Below, one piece after another: positions 1 through 6,074 of a DNA stretch of 6,136 nucleotides. The translations under genes were made by a program, and so were the position numbers. The stretch is from NCBI GenBank assembly GCA_045646465.1, contig JAZRKT010000133.1, positions 1-6,136 of the forward strand, read 5' to 3'. The stretch's first letter is position 1. Every line of letters starts with the position of its first letter. The notes under the pieces are model-generated. The model was given only the letters and a program-made list of their open reading frames with translations, was not told where the DNA came from and searched no databases. This DNA is from UMGS1387 sp045646465 (GTDB taxonomy: Bacteria; Bacillota; Clostridia; Oscillospirales; CAG-382).

Positions 1-69
1 TGTCCTGCTCCTGTTGATAAGAAGACATTGGACGAGCTTGGAATTACTCACGTAGAAGAAAATAAATAA
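1..69 (+). CDS. C-terminal end of an unidentified protein (partial)
   Basis: Frame 1 is open from the window edge to a TAA at 67-69, giving the last 22 residues of a protein (starts CPAPVDKK, ends HVEENK). The other two plus-strand frames are closed by stops within this stretch, and a strong terminator hairpin begins about 20 bases after the stop, which is what one expects at the end of a transcription unit. The fragment is too short to assign a family and carries no motif I recognise. The gene starts outside the window. Confidence 0.55.
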   Translation, partial: CPAPVDKKTLDELGITHVEENK

Positions 70-89
70 GCTGGAGATACGGTGAAAAA

Positions 90-135
90 ACCCGACATTT
101 GAAAGAATTATTCGGATGTCGGGTGTCTTTGTATT
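90..135 (+). terminator. Rho-independent terminator after the partial gene
   Basis: A 14-bp stem pairs 90-103 with 111-124 (outer part ACCCGACAT with ATGTCGGGT, two G-T wobbles inside) around a 7-base loop. A T-rich stretch (TGTCTTTGTATTT) follows on the plus strand. On the minus strand the same stem is followed directly by six Ts (from 90 down to 85), so it could also stop transcription arriving from the right. Confidence 0.75.
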
Positions 136-229
136 TAAGGAAGGACGGAATTTTAGTGAAAAAGCTTTTAGCAATTATGATTGATGCTTTGATTTTTTTC
201 GGCGAAAAGGAATTGTCTACATATTTCGC

Positions 230-264
230 AAAGGCTTGTCGCACAGACTTGCCTTTTTTGTTTT
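230..264 (+). terminator. Probable second intrinsic terminator, weaker
   Basis: AAAGGC (230-235) pairs with GCCTTT (251-256). After a two-base internal mismatch GTC (238-240) pairs with GAC (246-248), closing a GCACA loop. The stem runs into TTTTTTGTTTT. The stem is short, so this is a backup terminator or a degenerate one. Between it and the first terminator (about 136-229) I see AT-rich DNA with no supported gene. Confidence 0.45.
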
Positions 265-322
265 GCCGTCGAAAAGTGCTTGCAGTAAGTTCTTTGCCAC
301 GAAAATGCCCGACCGAAAAGAC

Positions 323-352
323 TTGAAAAAACAACTGTATCGGCGTTATAAT
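323..352 (+). promoter_or_regulatory. Promoter of the MogA-like gene
   Basis: A -35 box TTGAAA (323-328) and a perfect -10 TATAAT (347-352) are separated by 18 bases. The predicted start of transcription is near 359, giving a leader of about 27 bases before the ATG at 386. This promoter lies downstream of both terminators, so the gene is likely its own transcription unit. An inverted repeat CGTTAT-N12-ATAACG (344-349 and 362-367) covers the -10 and the transcription start and could be an operator. Confidence 0.65.
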
Positions 353-385
353 TTAGTTGAAATAACGATACGGGAGGTTTTACCA

Positions 386-952
386 ATGAAAGAAATGCCA
401 AAGGCAAGCTTTGTATGTACGGGAGAAAACGCACTTGAGCTGTCGGGCGCAATATGCTGTAGCGGACGTCTGATGAGATACTTCAACGAAAACGGATTTT
501 CCACGGGAGGCTGTTACTCGTGTATAGCACCGTCAAAACAGATAGAGATACTTAAAGAGCGTATAATAAACCTGTGCTCCTGTAATGATGTGGTAATGAC
601 AATCGGCTGTGAGGGATTCAGACAATGTGATGTGCTGCCCGATTTGCTGTGCGAAATCTCCGACCGTACCGTAACACCCTTTGTAAATACACTGTGCGGC
701 GGCGAATATGTTGATGCCGTCACAAAAAAAACGATCAGATGCTTTCCGTCACGTGCTACGGCTGTTATGTACGGAAAAAGCCTTGTTCTCAATCTGCCGA
801 GTGATGTTACAACGGCTCTGGGACGGCTGTCGGTTATAATGAATTCTCTGGGATTTGTGGTCGACTCGGCGGGGAATAAACGTCCCTTTCAGTCAACAAA
901 TCTGGGCGAACTGGTTGCTGATTATTACTGCACAAGCAGTTTTCAGGACTAA
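386..952 (+). CDS. Divergent, cysteine-rich MogA/MoaB-fold protein
   Basis: This is a complete 188-residue protein. The ATG at 386 was chosen because GGGAGG (372-377) lies 8 bases upstream and a promoter ends just before it; the frame is open further upstream but has no better start. Read against MogA/MoaB (molybdopterin adenylyltransferase, MoCF_biosynth fold), the order of motifs matches: beta strand and small-residue loop (about 7-21), DVVMTIGCEG (68-77) where the family has LVLTTGGTG, CDVLPD (81-86) for RDVTPD, SRATA (122-126), and LVLNLPSD (133-140) for LIVNLPGSP. The acidic residue of the CDVLPD motif is kept (D82). The family GGTG has become GCEG, and the acidic residue usual in the VPDD loop is replaced in CIAPSKQ (46-52). 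It has 13 cysteines, far above normal for the family. No molybdenum genes are visible nearby. I infer a fold relative, possibly with a changed ligand or no catalysis. The fold call is moderately sure and the function is unknown. Confidence 0.7.
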   Translation: MKEMPKASFVCTGENALELSGAICCSGRLMRYFNENGFSTGGCYSCIAPSKQIEILKERIINLCSCNDVVMTIGCEGFRQCDVLPDLLCEISDRTVTPFVNTLCGGEYVDAVTKKTIRCFPSRATAVMYGKSLVLNLPSDVTTALGRLSVIMNSLGFVVDSAGNKRPFQSTNLGELVADYYCTSSFQD

Positions 953-994
953 ATCACTTGTAGTTAATAAATAAAATAATAATTGTTCATCGAA

Positions 995-1058
995 TGTTAA
1001 ACAAGTTTGCTTAATTTCGGAATATAATTAACGTAAGCAAGAGATTTGTTTAACAAAT
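995..1058. promoter_or_regulatory. Paired palindromes flanking a -10 box, candidate operator region
   Basis: A TATAAT sits at 1023-1028, in the 148-base gap before the response regulator gene. It is flanked by two related palindromes: TGTTAAACA (995-1003, centre 999) and ATTTGTT-T-AACAAAT (1044-1058, centre 1051). Their centres are 52 bases apart and the -10 lies at the midpoint. The arms also form one long inverted repeat: 995-1004 pairs with 1046-1055, and TTGCTTA (1007-1013) pairs with TAAGCAA (1034-1040). No convincing -35 box lies 16-18 bases upstream of the TATAAT, so the promoter may depend on an activator. No T-tract follows, so I do not call this a terminator. Confidence 0.5.
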
Positions 1059-1100
1059 TGCGAATTCACATAGATTTAATAACAGAAAGGATGAACAAAA

Positions 1101-1790
1101 ATGGGACTTAAAATTCTCATAGCAGATGACGATACCAATATCTGCGATTTATTGAAGCTTTATCTTGAAAACGAGGGTTATGAAATCGTAACCGCAAATG
1201 ACGGTATCAAGGCGCTGTCTGCATTTAAAATTTATGAGCCCGACCTTGTACTTCTCGACATTATGATGCCCAGAAAGGACGGCTGGCAGGTTTGCCGCGA
1301 AATCCGTGAAATGTCCTCAAAGCCTATCATTATGGTAACAGCTAAGGGCGATGTGTTTGATAAGGTGCTTGGTCTTGAGCTTGGCGCAGATGACTTTATC
1401 ACAAAGCCCTTCGATATGAAGGAAGTAAGCGCAAGAGTAAAGGCAGTTCTCAGAAGATATTCCGGACATGATAACGACGACAGCGAAGTTATCAAGTTTG
1501 ATAACCTTGAAATCAGCCTTCAGAAGTACGAGCTTAAGCTTGCAGGCAAGGCGGTTGACATTCCTCCCAAGGAGCTTGAGCTTCTCTATTTCCTTACATC
1601 CAACTACAACAGAGTATTTACACGTGACCAGCTTCTTGATAAGGTTTGGGGCTTTGATTACTTGGGCGACTCAAGAACGGTTGACGTACACGTTAAGAGA
1701 CTGCGTGAAAAGCTTGAGGGCGTTTCCGATAAGTGGACTCTTAAGACTGTATGGGGCGTAGGTTATAAGTTTGAGCTTCTCCAGCAGTAA
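1101..1790 (+). CDS. OmpR/PhoB-family response regulator
   Basis: This is a complete 229-residue protein of the usual family length. It is a cytoplasmic transcription factor that is phosphorylated on a receiver domain and then binds DNA. The receiver (about 3-118) shows the acidic pocket D9/D10, the phosphoacceptor D53 in LLDIMMPRKDG, T80 in MVTA and K102 in TKPF, so all key residues are intact. A linker (119-130) leads to a winged-helix domain (about 131-226), with the recognition helix near SRTVDVHVKRLREKL and the closing WGVGYKF hairpin. AGAAAGGA (1084-1091) lies 9 bases before the ATG. An earlier ATG at 1091 meets a stop after six codons and is not the start. No histidine kinase gene adjoins it: the upstream gene is the MogA-like one and downstream is a terminator, so within this window it is an orphan. 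The regulated genes and signal cannot be told from sequence. The paired palindromes upstream may mediate autoregulation or control by another factor. Confidence 0.95.
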   Translation: MGLKILIADDDTNICDLLKLYLENEGYEIVTANDGIKALSAFKIYEPDLVLLDIMMPRKDGWQVCREIREMSSKPIIMVTAKGDVFDKVLGLELGADDFITKPFDMKEVSARVKAVLRRYSGHDNDDSEVIKFDNLEISLQKYELKLAGKAVDIPPKELELLYFLTSNYNRVFTRDQLLDKVWGFDYLGDSRTVDVHVKRLREKLEGVSDKWTLKTVWGVGYKFELLQQ

Positions 1791-1810
1791 GATTTAACTT
1801 AATAACATTA

Positions 1811-1865
1811 AAGGGACTGTATCAAAACGCTTTTGACAATCGCGTTGTACCGTCCCTTGTTTTTA
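1811..1865 (+). terminator. Terminator of the response regulator gene, probably bidirectional
   Basis: AAGGGAC (1811-1817) pairs with GTCCCTT (1852-1858). Further pairing continues inside (GTAT with GTAC, AA with TT, CGC with GCG, interrupted by small bulges) around an 11-base loop. GTTTTTA follows on the plus strand. On the minus strand the stem ends in TTTAATGTTATT, so it may also end the convergent minus-strand operon, which has no better terminator nearer its stop. Confidence 0.75.
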
Positions 1866-1883
1866 TATTTAGTTTAATCTATC

Positions 1884-2041
1884 GAGAGGAAAACCCCCGG
1901 TGAGGGTTTTCCTCTTTGCCGTCCTTTGAAGAACGGCAAATTCACCGTTTCTGCGCTTTGTGAAGCATAAGGCGTTTCGCCGTCTGCGGACGGCGACTAA
2001 AGACGCTGTCTTTGAAAACTGCAAGCCTTTGAAAAGGATTG
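1884..2041. repeat. Cluster of consecutive hairpins between convergent genes
   Basis: Successive inverted repeats occupy most of these 158 bases: a perfect 12-bp stem AGAGGAAAACCC (1885-1896 with 1904-1915, loop 7); TTTGCCGT with ACGGCAAA (1915-1922, 1933-1940); TTCAC with GTGAA (1941-1945, 1960-1964); CGCCGTC with GACGGCG (1978-1984, 1989-1995, loop TGCG); AAAGAC with GTCTTT (1999-2004, 2008-2013, loop GCT); and CAA-G-CCTT with AAGG-A-TTG (2022-2041). None is followed by a T-tract, and no open frame with coding character was found. This could be a dispersed palindromic element or a structured RNA; I cannot decide which. The rest of the gap, 2042-2157, is T-rich with no supported feature. Confidence 0.5.
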
Positions 2042-2157
2042 ACCTAAACTTTGTTGTTCTGTTTTGCCACAGCTCTCTGTTTTTTTGTGTTTAATAGTCA
2101 GGAAACGGTATGTGTTGCTTCTTTTTTTAACACCTAAAATAACGGCTGTAAATGATT

Positions 2158-4440
2158 TTACCGACCGCCTGCGCTTCCTCCTCCGCCGCCCTCGGATGCC
2201 GAGCTGCCGTACTCTTCCTTGACAACCTCGCTGACAAGTGTTGCGGAAAGGTCTCCGATTGCGCCTATAAGGTCGCCCATACCTGCGTGAAGCAAATCAA
2301 GGTCGGTATATACGAAATAACCGCCTGAGCCGTCAGGTCCGCCAAGCCAAACCTCTGTTCCGATAACAGAAACGAAGAACATCGCATCCGGTGAGCCGCC
2401 CGTGTACATCTGTACAACGTAAGCCATATCCTCGCCGTTTATGTAATTGTCCACAACTTCATATGTGTAAATCTCACCGCCGCCTGTTGCTTCTTTAAGA
2501 ATGTCGCCCAGCATACCGTTGAGAAGCCCGCCTGAGAACTTATCGAGAACACGCTTTACAAGTTCGATTGCTTCTTCCTCGGTGATGTAATCAATGCCTG
2601 CGGTGCCCGGAAATTCGGGAAATTCAAATACGGGAACGGTGTCCTGAGTGGGGTTTTCTATAGGTGTACCGCGTGTTCTTAAAACGTCGGCGTAAACGGT
2701 GTCGTCCCATTTGTAGCCCGTAGCCTCGGTGGGAGTGAAAATGTCTTTTTCCATACATACAAGATACTCTGCAACCTTTTGGTTTTTGTCCTGCAGAACC
2801 TTTGCGCTGTTTGCGGCATTTTCTCTGCCTTCCTTCCACCAGGCTGTTTTTGAGGTGTCCTCAAAGGATGCAGCTGCGGTGTTTCGGGCAATATATGAAA
2901 ATTTGAGATATGCGTAAAGCGCGCTTACCATTTGGTCAAGATTTTTTTCGTTTGCTCCGCCTGCCGCCGTTACCTTGTTGCGGTAGTCGTAGTAAATTCC
3001 CAGCGAATCGTCCTGATATCTTATGGCGTACTCGGAAATCATTCTGTTTTCGGCAGCATCAATACCTGTTTTGAGTGGACCTATGCCTGAAACAAAGTCC
3101 CATACAAAGCCGCTTGCTTCAAGCATTGTTCCGAAAAGACCCATACCTGCTTTTATTGCATCGTCAACCTTGTCCTTGACGCTGTCTCTTGCAACTTCGC
3201 GCACAGCCGCCATAAAGTCATTGTCGGCAGTTGCAAATCTTTCAAAAACATCTGCTTCGTCGTAATCGCTGTCCTTGGCGTAAATTTCAAGTGCGGCTAC
3301 GGCACGCTCGCTTTTGCCGAGAAAAACAAGATAGTTTTCCATTACGCTGACAAAGGTCAGAAATCCGTCAAGAATTTTTGCACTCGAATCTCCGAAGTTG
3401 TCGTACTGCTTACCCATTTCGGTGAAAACCTCGTCGGCAAGCTTGTTGAAGTTTTTCTTGTTTTCCTTCATTGCCTTCTGCACATTCTGTACGGCGTTGC
3501 TTTTCTGAAGCTTTGGGTGTTTCGCCAGCACTCTGTCCACAAACTGACGTGTTTTGATGTCCTTTATGTTGATATAATCGGTGACATCGCTTGTGTGCTC
3601 CTGGATGTCCATAAAACTGTCGTAGGCATCTGCGGAATCTGCGAGTATTTTGATAAACTGCTTGTCGGTTTCCTTGATTTCCTGCTGTGAAGGAGAAATG
3701 AAGGCTTTTGCGATAATTTCGGCGTAGCCTGCATCAACATAGTAGCTGTTGAAGTTTGCCGCCATCATTGAGCCCCATGCACTTGGCTCAAAGCTGAGAA
3801 GCTTGTTTGTACAGGAGGCAAAGGTGGCGCCTGTCATACCCACAAGATAGCCTCCCACGGACTGACCAACCTCGTCAATCCAGTCAAAGCCGAGATTTCT
3901 TACCTCGTTGTGTGCCTTGTTGGCAATTGAAATGGGGTTGTACATTGAAGAGGTGACGTGAATTGTTCCGTTTTCGGGCATAGCCTGAAGGTGAAACAGC
4001 TTTACGGCAAATTCAAAGGGAAGCCAGGTTACGCTGTTTTCGTATAAAACATCATATGGCGCCGTGTAAAGGATGTTGTCGCCTACATAAACAACAGAAA
4101 CCTTGTTTGAGTTAAGCATAAAACGCACAATATGTCCTGTTGAGTCGGAAACATAGGCACATTCTGTCACCGTCTGATTGTATTCGTAGTTGTAGTCGCC
4201 GCCTGTAATAAGTGAAAAATCCTCTGCCTTTATGTAAACCTTGCCTGTGTCCTTTGCTGAGGACTGAAGTACCATAAAGTCGATGGGTGCGGTGTATGTG
4301 TTGTCGTATTCGTCAGTGTGAATTACCTCTAAGTTGTAGTAGCTTCTGCTTGGATATTCACCGTCATCGGCAAAAGCAGGTGCCGCGCACATAAATACTG
4401 TGCAAAAAGCAAGAATCAATGAAATGACTCTGTTTTTCAT
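2158..4440 (-). CDS. Secreted multidomain protein with copper-amine-oxidase-like N-terminal domain
   Basis: This is a 760-residue protein and the second gene of a minus-strand operon. Residues 1-24 are a Sec signal peptide (K3/R4, hydrophobic core, AFA cleavage before D25). There is no lipobox and no LPXTG anchor. Residues about 50-165 resemble the copper-amine-oxidase N-terminal (stalk) domain found in many secreted Firmicutes proteins: alternating strands, NSVTWLPFEFAVKLF (135-149) at the usual 'VPLRFVAEALG' position, and a closing TIHVT. Residues about 170-560 are mostly helical, with charged stretches around 255-345 and no known family that I recognise. Residues about 616-712 form a small helix-plus-sheet domain (TEEEAIELVKRVLDKF, then strands through VSVIGTEVWLG). 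The tail is glycine-rich (SEGGGGGSAGGR). The stalk domain does not imply oxidase activity. The start ATG (4440-4438) overlaps the stop of the upstream gene as TAATG, with AAAGGCGG about 10 bases upstream, which favours coupled translation. The protein likely acts at or outside the cell surface; its role is unknown. Confidence 0.9.
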   Translation of the reverse strand: MKNRVISLILAFCTVFMCAAPAFADDGEYPSRSYYNLEVIHTDEYDNTYTAPIDFMVLQSSAKDTGKVYIKAEDFSLITGGDYNYEYNQTVTECAYVSDSTGHIVRFMLNSNKVSVVYVGDNILYTAPYDVLYENSVTWLPFEFAVKLFHLQAMPENGTIHVTSSMYNPISIANKAHNEVRNLGFDWIDEVGQSVGGYLVGMTGATFASCTNKLLSFEPSAWGSMMAANFNSYYVDAGYAEIIAKAFISPSQQEIKETDKQFIKILADSADAYDSFMDIQEHTSDVTDYINIKDIKTRQFVDRVLAKHPKLQKSNAVQNVQKAMKENKKNFNKLADEVFTEMGKQYDNFGDSSAKILDGFLTFVSVMENYLVFLGKSERAVAALEIYAKDSDYDEADVFERFATADNDFMAAVREVARDSVKDKVDDAIKAGMGLFGTMLEASGFVWDFVSGIGPLKTGIDAAENRMISEYAIRYQDDSLGIYYDYRNKVTAAGGANEKNLDQMVSALYAYLKFSYIARNTAAASFEDTSKTAWWKEGRENAANSAKVLQDKNQKVAEYLVCMEKDIFTPTEATGYKWDDTVYADVLRTRGTPIENPTQDTVPVFEFPEFPGTAGIDYITEEEAIELVKRVLDKFSGGLLNGMLGDILKEATGGGEIYTYEVVDNYINGEDMAYVVQMYTGGSPDAMFFVSVIGTEVWLGGPDGSGGYFVYTDLDLLHAGMGDLIGAIGDLSATLVSEVVKEEYGSSASEGGGGGSAGGR
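4369..4440 (-). other. Signal peptide coding segment
   Basis: The first 24 codons give a short basic start, a hydrophobic core and an A-F-A cleavage motif followed by two aspartates, typical of signal peptidase I substrates. The Cys at position 18 is not in a lipobox context (VFMC), so lipid anchoring is unlikely. Confidence 0.85.
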
Positions 4441-5651
4441 TACTGCTCATCCGCCTTTCCGAACATTGCCTCATTCAGCTCATCCATAGCACGCTGATAT
4501 ATAATGTTGTAACCGCTGTTGAAGCCTCCACATACCGCATCGGCAAATTCGGGAGTGTAATAGTTTCCTTGCCAGTCAATGGAGAATATGTGTTTTCTTG
4601 CGTATTGAATTTCAACGGTTGAGGTGCATCTGGGTGCATCAAGCACATACTGCTCCAGCATTGCAAGAAGCTGATTTTCGTCGGTGACAGAAACAGGGTC
4701 TATGCCAAGAAGCCAGAATTCAAGGTCGGGAGCCGTTATTGTATATGTAACGGAGGAAGCTCCGAACAAACCGTTTATGCTCTTTCTTTCTGCGTGAATG
4801 TAAGGGAGAACGGCTTTGGTGATGGGACCGTAGTCGTTTGAAAAATGTTCGTTGCTCATCATATCCTTGATGTAATTGGGAAGCTCGTCATAGGCGTTCT
4901 GTGTGCCTTCAAGCTCAAGGCTTCCGTTGTTGAGCGTTTCAACAACCTCTTGGCTGTGAAGATAAAGTGTGACATAGTTGCCTACGGCAAACCAGATAAA
5001 GAACAGCGAGCCGAAAATTATTATGTTGGCAATAATGAATCGGAGTATCCAGGGAAGTCTGCGCTTTTTGTTCTTCTTGTTCTTTTTGTGCTTTTTGCCA
5101 CTGGCAGCATCACCGTATATGTCGGCAGGTAACTGAGGATCGTTGTACGCAGATACAGCTATCTGACCGCCCGAAACGGGAACAGGCGCATAAATGCCGT
5201 CCGCGGAAGTGTTAGGAAATGCAGTGGGAACAGGCTGATTTGAAGAAGGCACTGTATACTGACCGTCACCTGTATCTGGGTCGCACACGGGAATGGTGTT
5301 GTCCTCAGGCGAAGGCATTGTAACAAAGCTTTCGTATTCGGTTACTGAGGTAGAAGCGGGCTGAGGTGCGGGAACAGGCGCAGGTGCTGGTGCATATGGT
5401 GGTACAGGTGTAGGAGTTTGAATAACTGCCTGTGCGATAGGCTGAGGTGTGGGAACGGGTGTGGGAACTGCCTGTATCGGAATGTCTGGCTGAACAGGCT
5501 GGATAGGCGGAGTCGGTTGAACGGGCACATCGGGCTCAACCGGCTGTGTGTTCTTAATAATTAAGGAAGAAATGTTGAAACCGCATCTGGGACAGAAATT
5601 TACTTTTTCGCTGTCATTTTCGGTTCCGCATTGAGGGCAGAATATTCTCAT
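4440..5651 (-). CDS. Zinc-ribbon, proline-rich, single-pass membrane protein
   Basis: This is a 403-residue protein and the first gene of the operon. An N-terminal zinc ribbon has C5-x2-C8 and C20-x2-C23, each in a CPxCG context. Residues about 35-98 are a proline/glutamine/valine-rich linker with PTPVP- and QPxxP-like units. Residues 99-185 are polar and probably disordered. A lysine-rich stretch (186-198, GKKHKKNKKNKKR) precedes one transmembrane helix (about 201-223). By the positive-inside rule the ribbon is cytoplasmic and residues 224-403 are outside. The outer domain carries C342 and C374, which could form a disulfide. The overall plan (ribbon, helix, outer domain) recalls TcaA/YvbJ-like Firmicutes envelope proteins, but I do not recognise the outer domain. 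The frame stays open 110 codons further upstream to 5981. I chose the ATG at 5651 because AAAGGA lies 8 bases before it, a strong promoter sits inside the extension, and the extension would run into the rRNA promoters. It probably works with the secreted protein encoded next. Confidence 0.88.
   Translation of the reverse strand: MRIFCPQCGTENDSEKVNFCPRCGFNISSLIIKNTQPVEPDVPVQPTPPIQPVQPDIPIQAVPTPVPTPQPIAQAVIQTPTPVPPYAPAPAPVPAPQPASTSVTEYESFVTMPSPEDNTIPVCDPDTGDGQYTVPSSNQPVPTAFPNTSADGIYAPVPVSGGQIAVSAYNDPQLPADIYGDAASGKKHKKNKKNKKRRLPWILRFIIANIIIFGSLFFIWFAVGNYVTLYLHSQEVVETLNNGSLELEGTQNAYDELPNYIKDMMSNEHFSNDYGPITKAVLPYIHAERKSINGLFGASSVTYTITAPDLEFWLLGIDPVSVTDENQLLAMLEQYVLDAPRCTSTVEIQYARKHIFSIDWQGNYYTPEFADAVCGGFNSGYNIIYQRAMDELNEAMFGKADEQ
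4983..5051 (-). other. Transmembrane helix of the membrane protein
   Basis: A run of about 23 hydrophobic residues (201-223, WILRFIIANI through FAVG) is preceded by 11 basic residues in the preceding 13, a strong inside-positive signal. No other membrane segment is visible in the protein. Confidence 0.85.
5358..5543 (-). repeat. Proline-rich low-complexity tract in the membrane protein
   Basis: About 62 residues (37-98) are built from short variable units with proline every second or third position (PTPVP, PAPVPAP, QPxxP). The DNA is correspondingly repetitive, with many copies of short CCTGT/CCCGC-like words on the plus strand. It probably acts as an extended cytoplasmic spacer between the zinc ribbon and the membrane, and its length may vary between strains. 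Confidence 0.8.
5583..5639 (-). other. Zinc-ribbon motif of the membrane protein
   Basis: Two CPxCG knuckles (C5/C8 and C20/C23) separated by 11 residues form the four-cysteine zinc site typical of short zinc ribbons. It is seen directly in the translation; metal binding is inferred. Confidence 0.85.
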
Positions 5652-5688
5652 AAGTAAAATCCTTTCAAATATAATATAATACAAATTT

Positions 5689-5717
5689 ATTGTACTAAAA
5701 TCTACATAATTTGTCAA
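5689..5717 (-). promoter_or_regulatory. Promoter of the two-gene minus-strand operon
   Basis: Read on the minus strand, TTGACA (5717-5712) and TACAAT (5694-5689) are separated by exactly 17 bases. Transcription should begin near 5682, leaving a leader of about 30 bases that contains the AAAGGA ribosome site (5665-5660) before the ATG at 5651. No intergenic space exists between the two genes, so this promoter probably serves both. Confidence 0.8.
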
Positions 5718-5915
5718 TAAAAAACGTCGTAAAATTTGCGCAATATAAAAATGTATAAAACTGCGAAATATAGGAAAAGATACGGTTGTACCGGATATGT
5801 TGCCCTCAAAGAAGCCGAAGGAAAACAGAGTACGATATATTTTCACAAATAATGCACGTCCGTTAAGGTGGGGTTTGTGATATTTTGACAAATCTTCAAA
5901 AAAATAAAAAAAGTC

Positions 5916-5945
5916 TTGACAAAGACGGTGCTGCTGTGGTAATAT
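5916..5945 (+). promoter_or_regulatory. rRNA operon promoter P1
   Basis: TTGACA (5916-5921) and TAATAT (5940-5945) are separated by 18 bases, with an extended -10 TGG just before the hexamer. A-rich tracts (5898-5912) upstream resemble an UP element. Transcription should start near 5952, at the first copy of the AAGCTGTCCGCGAG repeat. Confidence 0.75.
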
Positions 5946-5949
5946 ATAC

Positions 5950-6074
5950 AAGCTGTCCGCGAGGGGAGCGAAAGAACGCACCGAGAAAAAAGAACTAAAA
6001 AAACTTAAAAAAGTTTTGAAAAAGTACTTGACAAGAGAGATACGGTGTGATATAATGACAAAGCTGTCCGCGAG
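5950..6074 (+). repeat. Direct repeat after each tandem promoter
   Basis: AAGCTGTCCGCGAG occurs at 5950-5963 and again at 6061-6074, 111 bases apart. Both promoters also share CTTGACAA at the -35 and ACGGTG within the spacer, so the whole promoter plus early leader appears duplicated and then diverged. Confidence 0.85.
6028..6056 (+). promoter_or_regulatory. rRNA operon promoter P2
   Basis: This is a perfect consensus promoter: TTGACA (6028-6033), 17-base spacer, TATAAT (6051-6056), with an extended TGA before the -10. Upstream, AT-rich DNA with A-tracts (about 5994-6024) includes an inverted repeat AAAACTT-AAAA-AAGTTTT (6000-6017) and fits an UP element. Predicted start is near 6063. Such strength and tandem layout are typical of Firmicutes rRNA operons. 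Confidence 0.85.

Noticed and set aside
160..199. A hairpin with T-tract near AAAAGCTTTT and GATTTTTTT
   Set aside because: The possible stems are short and mutually exclusive with large loops; it is not convincing as a terminator.
99..326. A 75-codon open frame on the plus strand
   Set aside because: It would start at a TTG inside a terminator stem, has no ribosome site, spans the second terminator, and shows low-complexity, non-protein-like composition.
44..452. Overlapping minus-strand open frames of 94 and 96 codons
   Set aside because: They cross both terminators and the promoter and start of the MogA-like gene, have no clear ribosome site, and overlap each other in different frames.
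983..1004. A Rex-type operator (TTGTTAA-N4-TTAACAA)
   Set aside because: TTGTT (983-987) and AACAA (1000-1004) are present, but the distance between them is 12 bases instead of 8 and the inner bases do not match the Rex consensus.
2069..2088. A terminator at ACAG-CTCT-CTGT followed by seven Ts on the plus strand
   Set aside because: The stem is only 4 bp, and the upstream plus-strand gene already ends at a much stronger terminator at 1811-1865.
2624..3265. Several 60-80 codon open frames within the secreted-protein gene
   Set aside because: They lie entirely inside a well-supported long coding frame and are shadows of it on either strand.
5885..5913. A third plus-strand promoter from TTGACA at 5885-5890
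   Set aside because: At 16-18 bases downstream there is only an A-tract with no recognisable -10 box; it more likely forms part of the upstream A-rich region of P1.
5652..5981. A 110-codon N-terminal extension of the zinc-ribbon protein
   Set aside because: The stretch contains the operon's own TTGACA-17-TACAAT promoter and runs into the rRNA promoter region; a proper ribosome site lies before the internal ATG at 5651, and the zinc ribbon begins right there.
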